A stretch of DNA of 6,214 nucleotides from assembly GCA_002724505.1 (NCBI GenBank), contig PBOV01000010.1:5962-12175 (forward strand). Reading direction: 5' to 3'. Shown piece after piece: positions 1 through 5,939 of this stretch. The position numbers and the translations under genes were made by a program. Below the pieces are notes generated by a model. That model was not told the origin of the DNA. It ran no database searches and was given only the letters and a program-made list of their open reading frames with translations. This DNA is from Rhodospirillaceae bacterium (GTDB lineage Bacteria > Pseudomonadota > Alphaproteobacteria > MPNO01 > UBA2964). How positions within the stretch are numbered: position 1 is the first letter of the stretch; each line of letters begins with the position of its first letter.

Positions 1-7
1 CGAACCG

Positions 8-33
8 CCCTGGCTAATTAGTCTGGGATTTTT
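8..33 (+). terminator. Probable Rho-independent terminator of a gene left of the window
   Basis: The arms CCC-T-GGCT (8-15) and AGTC-T-GGG (20-27) pair around an AATT loop, with one T-T mismatch and one G-T wobble, and are followed at once by ATTTTT (28-33). This is the form of an intrinsic terminator read on the plus strand. Frame 1 is open from the window edge to a TAG at 19-21, so the upstream gene may end inside the hairpin or before the window. The upstream gene itself cannot be identified. Confidence 0.45.
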
Positions 34-222
34 AAACTGACTAGTTCTTCGACATTCAGCAAGGTCATGCAACGCTTCACATGCACTCTCAATGGCATAA
101 CTCTTCCACCAGACCCACGGACGAACTCACCCTTAAATGAGGGCATTGGCAAAACGCCCTGGCTTTACCTTCCGATAGTTTGCGACCTCTTCGACGTCAT
201 GTCACCATGAAGGGGAAGGTTC
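34..222. other. Intergenic stretch without a supported gene
   Basis: I see no convincing gene here. Two short overlapping reading frames exist: minus strand 146-18 (42 codons) and plus strand 67-210 (47 codons). Neither has a recognisable product or a good ribosome binding site. The stretch holds small inverted repeats: CCCT (130-133) with AGGG (140-143), and AGGGC (140-144) with GCCCT (156-160). They share the middle segment, so only one can form at a time. The ten bases CGCCCTGGCT occur twice, at 6-15 and 155-164. Confidence 0.4.
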
Positions 223-235
223 TATAATCACTTCC
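214..235 (+). promoter_or_regulatory. Candidate promoter -10 box inside an inverted repeat, ahead of the hydrolase gene
   Basis: A perfect TATAAT lies at 223-228. It sits inside an inverted repeat, GGAAG (214-218) and CTTCC (231-235), which could be a regulator site over the promoter. No good -35 box is seen at 16-18 bases spacing. Transcription starting near 235 would give a leader of about 70 bases holding two weak hairpins, TCACT/AGTGA (246-263) and AAAAAT/ATTTTT (268-285). This is a motif match only. Confidence 0.35.
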
Positions 236-305
236 GACAGGCCTTTCACTTACTCTACAGTGAGGTCAAAAATTACCAGATTTTTACCATAAGTGGAGCA
301 GAACA

Positions 306-1166
306 ATGTCTAAGATTTATCGGGACTTCGACCAAACCCAATTGGATATCGAATATAACGCCCGAAATACGGTGCCGGACTACACAATTTTTGGGCGCGA
401 GAACGATTTCCACAGTGAAGAGGCACGGCAATCTTTAGATTGTCTACTCGACTTGTCCTATGGCGATCATCCCGACGAGGTGATCGACATCTTTCCGGCC
501 GGTGCTAAGGCGCCGGTGTTCCTCTATTTTCATGGTGGTTACTGGCGCGCCAACAGCCAGAAACAGGCAGCCGCCATGGCGCCCAATTTCGTCAAGCACG
601 GCATAACCGTAGTGCCCGTGAATTACAGCCTGGCACCTGGCGCTTCACTCGATGAGATAATCCGCCAGAGCCGAGCAGCTGTGGCCTGGGTCTGGAAGCA
701 CGGCGCAGAGACATTCGGCTCCGATCCCGATCGTATTTTTGTCGGCGGAACCTCCGCGGGAGGGCACATTACCGGTATGGTCCTGGCCGGTGGTTGGCAT
801 GATGAGTTTGGGGTGCCGGCCGATTGCGTCAAAGGTGCGCTGGCGCTAAACGGGCTGCATGATCTTGAGCCGGTCCGGTTATCCGAACCCAACGAATGGG
901 CCCAATTGGACGAGGCGGCAGCGCGCCGTAACTCCCCGATTCATCATCTACCCGAACAAGGCTGTCCGCTCATCGTATCTTTTGGCGGCTCTGAAACGTC
1001 GGAATTCAAGCGTCAGAGTAAAATCTATGCCGCTGCCTGGCGCGACCGCGGGTGGCCGTGTTCGGAATTCGAGGTCACCGAATGCAACCACTTCAACATT
1101 CCGCAACAACTTCGTGATCCCGCCACGCGCCTGTGCCAGGAAATGTTCCAGATGATTGGAATTTAA
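306..1166 (+). CDS. Alpha/beta hydrolase, arylformamidase-like (esterase/amidase)
   Basis: A 286-residue cytoplasmic serine hydrolase with no signal peptide or membrane segment. The N-terminal stretch around residues 13-26 (LDIEYNARNTVPDY) resembles kynurenine formamidase-like hydrolases. An HGG oxyanion-hole motif lies at 76-78, the nucleophile elbow is G-T-S-A-G with Ser150, the acid is probably Glu230 in GGSETSEF, and the base is His262 in CNHFNI. The triad is complete and the length fits the family. The ATG start has GGAG at 295-298, seven bases upstream. Relatives include kynurenine formamidases (N-formylkynurenine to kynurenine) and carboxylesterases. No tryptophan-catabolism gene is nearby, so the substrate is undetermined. 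The gene stands alone and its G+C is visibly higher than that of its convergent neighbour. Fold and catalytic type are secure; substrate is not. Confidence 0.85.
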   Translation: MSKIYRDFDQTQLDIEYNARNTVPDYTIFGRENDFHSEEARQSLDCLLDLSYGDHPDEVIDIFPAGAKAPVFLYFHGGYWRANSQKQAAAMAPNFVKHGITVVPVNYSLAPGASLDEIIRQSRAAVAWVWKHGAETFGSDPDRIFVGGTSAGGHITGMVLAGGWHDEFGVPADCVKGALALNGLHDLEPVRLSEPNEWAQLDEAAARRNSPIHHLPEQGCPLIVSFGGSETSEFKRQSKIYAAAWRDRGWPCSEFEVTECNHFNIPQQLRDPATRLCQEMFQMIGI

Positions 1167-1182
1167 ACCGTAATATGGTTTT
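1165..1182 (+). terminator. Weak candidate terminator after the hydrolase gene
   Basis: AAACC (1165-1169) and GGTTT (1177-1181) form a five-pair hairpin, overlapping the TAA stop of the hydrolase, with only a short T run that is largely part of the stem. The stem is weak, so this is a tentative call. Confidence 0.2.
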
Positions 1183-1267
1183 CACAAAGAAGTTCCCTTC
1201 ACCCACTCCGTATAAGCGCCACTGAACAGGACCATTTAGAACACCACCCCGTTTTCAACCTATACTA

Positions 1268-1285
1268 TTCCTGCTTTTGCAGAAA
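1268..1285. other. Hairpin between the convergent genes
   Basis: CTGC (1271-1274), a TTTT loop and GCAG (1279-1282) form a compact hairpin, extendable by two A-T pairs past a mismatch that becomes a G-T wobble in the minus-strand RNA. It lies about 25 bases past the stop of the minus-strand ceramidase-like gene. A position between convergent genes suits transcription termination, but neither strand has a T run after the stem. The rest of 1183-1309 shows nothing recognisable. Confidence 0.25.
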
Positions 1286-1309
1286 ATGCATTGATGATTG
1301 CTCTTGGAA

Positions 1310-2119
1310 TTACTGACCGCATGATGTTTTTCCCGTAGAGCTTGTCACCATTCTAATAACCATAAAGGCCGCTAAGGCAGCAAAGAGATGCTTAAGCGTA
1401 TGACCGCTTATAAGTCCTAATGACAATTCGTATAGCCAATGGTCGAATTGTTCTAATAAAACGGCAAAACCATAACAGATGACGATCCAGAATAAATACT
1501 TGCCGTTTGTATGCCGCCATTTTGGAAAAAATTTGCACAGGATGGGAAGTAGAAGAATAGGGAAGTACTGGATAAATAAATAAAACCTTAAATCACCATT
1601 CCCCTGTGCTTCTGTTATAGACCAATAGACAACACTGCCCATCCCAAGAAGGAGATTTATCGGGAGTATACGTGGGGTCAAGTTTGGCCGCCCGAGCCTA
1701 TCTGTTAGGCAGGCCGTAAAAAATCCCATAAAAGCGACCGTTATTGGCAACCGGTCCCAAAATAGTCGTTCGTTGTTTGGAGACCAGTGGTAATAGCTAG
1801 AGCCAATGCCGACCAAGAAAATACCAGCGCAAAAGACAATATAAGGCCATCTCTCCCATTGGGTTCTGAAAATACTATATTTTTTTGGGGACATCACAGT
1901 CCAAATGCCCCAAAGACCAACAAATGCAAATGCTATATTTGAAACTGTGTTCCCAAAATTCAAAATCCCAAGGCAAGTTCTGCTATCCGCGAATAAATGA
2001 AAACTTGGGTTTTGTGGGATCGGTTCTATTACCGATATAGCAATTAAGCATATAAAAAAAACAACGATTAAGAGCAAAACCTTTAAGTGGTAGGTCGAGC
2101 TGAAAAACGTTTTAGTCAT
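1310..2119 (-). CDS. Ceramidase-like integral membrane hydrolase (CREST superfamily)
   Basis: A polytopic inner-membrane protein of 269 residues with about seven or eight hydrophobic segments (near 14-31, 56-75, 92-110, 124-138, 151-168, 177-195, 208-222, 238-258). It carries the alkaline ceramidase active-site pattern: Ser107 and His111 (SSYYH), Asp122 eleven residues after the His (FWDRLP), and a final HxxxH, His240 and His244 (GHTLKH). The spacing S-x3-H-x10-D and H-x3-H matches human ACER3, where the three His bind zinc. The family cleaves amide bonds, typically ceramide to sphingoid base and fatty acid; the bacterial substrate is unknown. I chose the ATG at 2119. An in-frame TTG at 2131 would add four residues. 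Neither has a visible Shine-Dalgarno sequence. It follows the ThDP enzyme on the same strand after about 105 bases. The gene is AT-rich. Confidence 0.82.
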   Translation of the reverse strand: MTKTFFSSTYHLKVLLLIVVFFICLIAISVIEPIPQNPSFHLFADSRTCLGILNFGNTVSNIAFAFVGLWGIWTVMSPKKYSIFRTQWERWPYIVFCAGIFLVGIGSSYYHWSPNNERLFWDRLPITVAFMGFFTACLTDRLGRPNLTPRILPINLLLGMGSVVYWSITEAQGNGDLRFYLFIQYFPILLLPILCKFFPKWRHTNGKYLFWIVICYGFAVLLEQFDHWLYELSLGLISGHTLKHLFAALAAFMVIRMVTSSTGKTSCGQ

Positions 2120-2133
2120 CAGATAAGTCAAAC

Positions 2134-2139
2134 ATATTA
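2134..2139 (-). promoter_or_regulatory. Possible -10 box close to the ceramidase-like start
   Basis: On the minus strand TAATAT lies about 15 bases before the ATG at 2119. If used, transcription would begin only a few bases before the start codon, giving a nearly leaderless message, which would fit the missing Shine-Dalgarno sequence. No good -35 box is seen, and the region is AT-rich enough for a chance match. Confidence 0.15.
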
Positions 2140-2224
2140 GGGGAAAAAAGATTAGTTTTAGGATTAGTCACAATGAAACGTGTGGTAACGATATTTAAAA
2201 ACCTAATGCGCGCCCGACAACTTG

Positions 2225-3958
2225 TTACTTGTCCGAACGATCAAGTTGATCAGCTACTGGTTTGAGGCGAACATCTAATATCGCAGCTTGGCCCTTATTT
2301 ACAACGTCTAGGCCTCGCTTGATAGCTGCCCCAACATCGCCAGGGTCTTCAACTTTTTCTCCATACCCCCCGAACGCTTCAACAATCTTCCAATAATCGG
2401 GCGCGGGTCCTATATGCAAACCGGAAAAATTGTTAGTTTGGACGGCATCACCTTTAGGAAAATATTTTGGTACCCCTGTCTTCTGAGATAGATAGCCGTG
2501 ATTATTTAAAATTATTGTAAGAAATGGCAAATTATGCTCTTGCACTGCTCCATAAACAGCTGGCACAGGATCATAGTTGAATGAACCATCACCAATTAAA
2601 CAAATTACCGGCCGATCCGGGTTTGCTGCTTTAACACCGAGTGCGGTAGAGAGGCCGGTACCAAGCCCACCTTGTGCACCGCTAAACCAGGATCCAAGTT
2701 TCAACTTATCCAGATATTGATGTGCTGCAAGACGATGAGTAATCAGCTCTTCGACGATCATCGCATCATCCGGCATCACCTGCCCCAGTTTATAAGCCAC
2801 CCATTTAGTATCCATGGGTTTTTTGGCCGAGAGTGCCTCAGCCTCCTCTTTCCAGTTTTGTCGGCGCTTATCATTAATTTCTTTTATTTCCGCAATCTTT
2901 ACCGAACGGGACTTATCTTCATTTGCACGTTGCTTAATCTTGTTAAGTAACGCCAACAGGGAGGTTTCAACGTTACCGGTTAATATTAAGTCCGCCTGAA
3001 CACCCAGAAACGGTAATATTACCTTATGAGGATTGTCATCTAGCACAGCAACGGTTGCATCGACAGAAGGTGTGATAGTTTGCGGATGCCAGGGCGTGAT
3101 AGATGAGGCCAAGAATATTACATCCGCGCCTTTAACTGCACTGGCCGGGTTGAAGCCAGCATGCAAAGGATGTGTTCTGGATATATTTATACTGCCAGTC
3201 GCTCGAGACTCCGATACCGGACAGCCTAAAAGCTCGGCTATGGCTGTGAGATGCTCGGATGCTTTTACGCTTCGCCCCACATCCTCAGCTACAATCACTG
3301 GTTTTTTAGCATTTACCAGCAAGTCAGCAAGCTCTGCGACCCCACTTGGATCGGCAGTAGACAACGGTGCATTAGAGAGCCCTGAGGCAACGTCCCTCGT
3401 CATTTCCTCAAACAAATGCTCCATAGGCAAGGAAACAAATGTTGGGCCTTGTGGTCCCGCCAAGGCCAGACTACAGGCTCTCTGTACCGTCGTTGGCAAT
3501 ATCGATTTCGTGTTAACGCCAAAGCTCCATTTAACATTCTTTTCTACCATTCGGGCTGGGCCACCCATATCGGCAAGGTGGGCCCCCCACTGTCCACCGG
3601 GGTCAGGGCCCTCATCCTCTCCAAAACCGATAGATTCGCCAGCGAAGATCACCATGGGCACCTCCTCGTGTAACGCACCCCGCATAGCCATAGCGCCGTG
3701 CAGAGCCCCAACTGTCGTGTGGATCATGACCGCTGGAAGTTTGCCAGTAGCTTTCGCATAGCCACTGGCCATACCAATAGCGGTTTCCTCATGGCGAGTA
3801 CTCATATAGAGCGGAATATTATTAGCGTTGGGTTCCGCGAGGGCTTCCCATACTGGTGCCCATTCTGATCCTGGAGAGGCAAAGATTCTCTCGACCCCCA
3901 TAGCACCCAACACCTTCAAAAATGCCTGCGCACCATTTAATCCTTTCGTCTCGATCAT
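2225..3958 (-). CDS. Thiamine diphosphate-dependent enzyme, acetolactate synthase/benzoylformate decarboxylase superfamily
   Basis: A complete 577-residue cytoplasmic protein with the three domains of the family. The N-terminal pyrimidine-binding domain (about 5-175) contains SPGSEWAPVW and the activating glutamate Glu57 in RHEETAIGMASGYAKATG. The central domain runs about 200-340, and the C-terminal ThDP-binding domain about 385-560. The metal/diphosphate motif starts GDGSFNYDP at 456 and closes with NN at 485-486, the classic GDG-x25-30-NN pattern. Such enzymes decarboxylate 2-keto acids or join the resulting aldehyde unit to an acceptor. No small regulatory subunit (ilvN) or ketol-acid reductoisomerase gene is adjacent, and residues around the ThDP motif differ from standard IlvB, so it is probably not the biosynthetic acetolactate synthase. 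Substrate unassigned. The ATG at 3958 has GGGAG (3971-3967) eight bases upstream. Confidence 0.85.
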   Translation of the reverse strand: MIETKGLNGAQAFLKVLGAMGVERIFASPGSEWAPVWEALAEPNANNIPLYMSTRHEETAIGMASGYAKATGKLPAVMIHTTVGALHGAMAMRGALHEEVPMVIFAGESIGFGEDEGPDPGGQWGAHLADMGGPARMVEKNVKWSFGVNTKSILPTTVQRACSLALAGPQGPTFVSLPMEHLFEEMTRDVASGLSNAPLSTADPSGVAELADLLVNAKKPVIVAEDVGRSVKASEHLTAIAELLGCPVSESRATGSINISRTHPLHAGFNPASAVKGADVIFLASSITPWHPQTITPSVDATVAVLDDNPHKVILPFLGVQADLILTGNVETSLLALLNKIKQRANEDKSRSVKIAEIKEINDKRRQNWKEEAEALSAKKPMDTKWVAYKLGQVMPDDAMIVEELITHRLAAHQYLDKLKLGSWFSGAQGGLGTGLSTALGVKAANPDRPVICLIGDGSFNYDPVPAVYGAVQEHNLPFLTIILNNHGYLSQKTGVPKYFPKGDAVQTNNFSGLHIGPAPDYWKIVEAFGGYGEKVEDPGDVGAAIKRGLDVVNKGQAAILDVRLKPVADQLDRSDK

Positions 3959-4259
3959 GGCTCTGTCTCCCAGTGATCCAATTTATTATTCATTCCTACA
4001 AAAGAATAAAGGGGTATTAATCCATATTAAATAGCTTGATATTTCTTGGCTTGTTTATTTATCCCTAATTAAATTCATGTTATTTGACTTGGCGTTTTAA
4101 GCCAATCCCTTAGAACGGGCAAAGCACGATCCGTTACGCGGCACATGATGTTCGTAAAAACCTGGAGATATAGGACCAACTGACGCAATTCGGTGACAAA
4201 AGTCCCGCCCTTTTCAAAAAAGGGAAAAACTCCAATGCGAGCTAAGTTATTGAAATCAA
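3959..4259. other. AT-rich intergenic region between the ThDP enzyme and tRNA-Pro
   Basis: About 300 bases with no supported gene. It must hold the promoter of the ThDP-enzyme gene on the minus strand, but I see no clear -35/-10 pair. Besides the 4208-4224 hairpin listed separately, TTGGC (4089-4093) and GCCAA (4101-4105) form a small inverted repeat. A long minus-strand open frame through this stretch and the tRNA gives the peptide typical of a translated tRNA, so it is not a gene. Confidence 0.4.
4208..4224 (-). terminator. Hairpin downstream of tRNA-Pro, possible terminator
   Basis: CCCTTTT (4208-4214) and AAAAGGG (4218-4224) pair perfectly over seven bases around a three-base loop, about 35 bases past the 3' end of the tRNA. 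A terminator or processing stem for the tRNA transcript would be expected here. In the minus-strand direction the stem is followed by CGGGACTTTT rather than a clean T run, so intrinsic termination is uncertain. Confidence 0.3.
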
Positions 4260-4336
<77 letters not shown>

Positions 4337-4359
4337 ACCGCGAAAAACTGCGGTTTTTT
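4337..4359 (+). terminator. Terminator-like hairpin abutting the 5' end of tRNA-Pro
   Basis: ACCGC (4337-4341) and GCGGT (4350-4354) pair around an eight-base loop and are followed by TTTTT (4355-4359), an intrinsic-terminator shape on the plus strand. No plus-strand gene ends nearby. It could stop transcription running antisense through the tRNA before it reaches the outer-membrane protein operon. It may also be chance sequence in the tRNA promoter region, so confidence is low. Confidence 0.25.
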
Positions 4360-4541
4360 AACAACTACGTCAAGTCGAAAACGGAAAATAAAGGAAAAAA
4401 GGGGAACCAAAGCCCCGCCTACAGTTCGCGAGTACTTTTTGTTCTGTTAGACATCGTCAAAAAAATGGGCCTTCTATGACCGAGTTCAAGTAGCAAACTA
4501 ACCAAGCACAAATTTATAAAAACTGACAAAAAATTACTTGA
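4360..4541. other. Non-coding region between tRNA-Pro and the Zur operator
   Basis: No gene is supported here. It lies between two divergent transcription units, so it should contain the tRNA promoter on the minus strand. TTGACG at 4373-4368 is a fair -35 match, but the sequence 16-18 bases on (around 4350-4344) is a poor -10 box. The plus-strand side becomes strongly AT-rich towards the operator. Confidence 0.35.
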
Positions 4542-4573
4542 TTTTAATGTTATGTTATAACATAACATTAAAA
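4542..4573. promoter_or_regulatory. Zur operator: perfect 32-bp palindrome over the operon promoter
   Basis: The half-site TTTTAATGTTATGTTA (4542-4557) is followed with no gap by its exact reverse complement (4558-4573): 16 of 16 pairs match. The core, TGTTATGTTA with TAACATAACA, fits the Zur boxes of proteobacteria, where zinc-loaded Zur represses zinc-uptake genes. A -10-like TATAAC (4556-4561) lies at its centre, with a weak TTACTT at 4534-4539 as possible -35, so bound repressor would block RNA polymerase. It ends 28 bases before the start codon of a zinc-associated outer-membrane protein, which supports the assignment. Naming Zur rather than another Fur-family member rests on motif and gene context. 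Confidence 0.85.
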
Positions 4574-4590
4574 GTCCTTTTATAACCCCT

Positions 4591-4595
4591 AGGAG
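4591..4595 (+). promoter_or_regulatory. Ribosome binding site of the outer-membrane protein gene
   Basis: AGGAG lies six bases before the ATG at 4602. This is a strong Shine-Dalgarno match at good spacing and fixes the start codon. Confidence 0.8.
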
Positions 4596-4601
4596 TCCTC
4601 A

Positions 4602-5939
4602 ATGTTTAAAAGAGTTGCAAATTTGGTCCTTCCTCTTGTGCTTATTGGAATAGCAACCGGACCAACCTTGAAGGCAGAAAATGTCAATGCAATTCGAGCC
4701 GAAATCGACGCATTAAAAAATAGTTATGAGTCTAGGATAAAAAACTTAGAAAATAGACTTAGTGTCATGAAGGCACAGCCGATAAAGAAACAACAGCCAC
4801 CAAAAACTAAAGCAACCTCTATCCGAAATGTTAAGAATAATTCATTTAATCCATCAATCGGTATAGTCCTAAATGGTAAGATTTCAGATTACTCCAAAGC
4901 TACATCGGAAATTGCTGGCTTTGGTGTCGCTCATGAGGGGGAACGCGGTCGTGAAGGTCTAGCAATTGGCGAAACCGAACTGAATTTCTCGGCTAATGCC
5001 GATAATAGATTTTATGGCAGCATGACCGCCGCTATAGTTCGTGAAGACGGCTCTGATAAAATTGAATTAGAAGAGGCCTATGTAGAAACATTGCCAGGGC
5101 TTGGTTTGCCCGGCGGCGTAAGAATTAAAGCGGGAAGGGCTTTTTGGTCACTTGGATATTTAAACGAAATTCACGCACACAGCGACGATTTTTCGGATCG
5201 CCCTCTCCCCTACAGGGTGTATCTAAATAAAGGTTACAATGACGACGGCGTCCAAATGTCGTTAGTCCTACCGACGGATAGGTATCTAGAGGTTGGGACG
5301 GGTTTGTTTAGAGGTGACGACTTTCCATTTGGTTCTTCGACAAGCGGACGATCTGCGCACTCTGCATTTGTGCGTACTGGTGGCGATATTGGTAACAACA
5401 CATCCTGGAGACTTGGCGCCTCCGCACTGATTGGCACAACAGACGGTCGGAAATCGAATGAAGACGCCGTGACCTTTGTCGGTGATAGCAATCTCTATGC
5501 CGTGGATGCTCGTGTAATTTTAAAGCCTTCGGGCAACCCTAAAGCAAAGGAACTGATCCTCCAGGGCGAATACTTTCGGCGTGATGAAGATGGACAATAT
5601 TCAGACACCGAGAATAGCGCAAGTAACGTTAATTTTAATGACACCTCGGCTGGATTTTACGCGCAGGCAGTTTTAAAAACTTCACCATCTTGGCGAATTG
5701 GGGCGCGTTACTCAAAGCTATCCCCTGCTGACGTTCCAAGCGGTTTAGTTGGAACCTCACTAGATGCGGCCGGTCACGACCCCGTCACCTACTCCGTAAT
5801 GACGGACTGGACTAGCAGCGAATATGGCAGGCTGAGACTCCAATATAATCGGGAAGAATTTGCAACTAACGATTACGACAATCAGATTATTCTACAATAC
5901 GTCGTTAGCCTTGGCGCTCATGGAGCTCATCCTTTCTGA
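4602..5939 (+). CDS. Zur-regulated zinc-associated outer-membrane beta-barrel protein
   Basis: A complete 445-residue secreted protein. A Sec signal peptide (1-25) has K3-R4, a hydrophobic core and probable cleavage after LKA. Residues 26-59 form a short coiled coil (AIRAEIDALKNSYESRIKNLENRL), then a basic, Pro/Gln-rich linker (60-79), then the barrel beginning NSFNPSIGIVLNG (80-92). The barrel has many alternating strands and ends in Phe445, the usual BAM-recognition residue, within the His-containing tail GAHGAHPF. This layout matches a family found beside ZnuA-type genes under Zur control and sometimes mis-annotated as TonB-dependent receptors; no TonB box or plug domain is visible. Its likely role is zinc passage or capture at the outer membrane under zinc limitation, which is inferred from context. 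It is the first gene of an operon, and its stop overlaps the next start. A generic porin is the alternative. Confidence 0.82.
   Translation: MFKRVANLVLPLVLIGIATGPTLKAENVNAIRAEIDALKNSYESRIKNLENRLSVMKAQPIKKQQPPKTKATSIRNVKNNSFNPSIGIVLNGKISDYSKATSEIAGFGVAHEGERGREGLAIGETELNFSANADNRFYGSMTAAIVREDGSDKIELEEAYVETLPGLGLPGGVRIKAGRAFWSLGYLNEIHAHSDDFSDRPLPYRVYLNKGYNDDGVQMSLVLPTDRYLEVGTGLFRGDDFPFGSSTSGRSAHSAFVRTGGDIGNNTSWRLGASALIGTTDGRKSNEDAVTFVGDSNLYAVDARVILKPSGNPKAKELILQGEYFRRDEDGQYSDTENSASNVNFNDTSAGFYAQAVLKTSPSWRIGARYSKLSPADVPSGLVGTSLDAAGHDPVTYSVMTDWTSSEYGRLRLQYNREEFATNDYDNQIILQYVVSLGAHGAHPF

Noticed and set aside
18..146. Minus-strand 42-codon frame beginning MPSFKGEF
   Set aside because: No recognisable family, weak ribosome site, overlapped by another open frame on the plus strand, and its stop lies inside the plus-strand terminator hairpin. 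Could be a relic, but not supportable.
6..164. Repeated ten bases CGCCCTGGCT at 6-15 and 155-164
   Set aside because: Only two copies, with flanks unrelated beyond the ten bases; no sign of a mobile element or array.
67..210. Plus-strand 47-codon frame beginning MQRFTCTL
   Set aside because: Same stretch as the minus-strand frame, no family resemblance, and chance length.
2150..2167. Direct repeat GATTAG...GATTAG between the two minus-strand genes
   Set aside because: Only six bases in an AT-rich spacer, so chance is the simplest explanation.
3033..3761. Long plus-strand open frame of 242 codons
   Set aside because: Antisense shadow of the ThDP-enzyme gene. Its composition (Ser/Pro/Ala/Cys-rich) is typical of such shadows, and the minus-strand protein has all family motifs.
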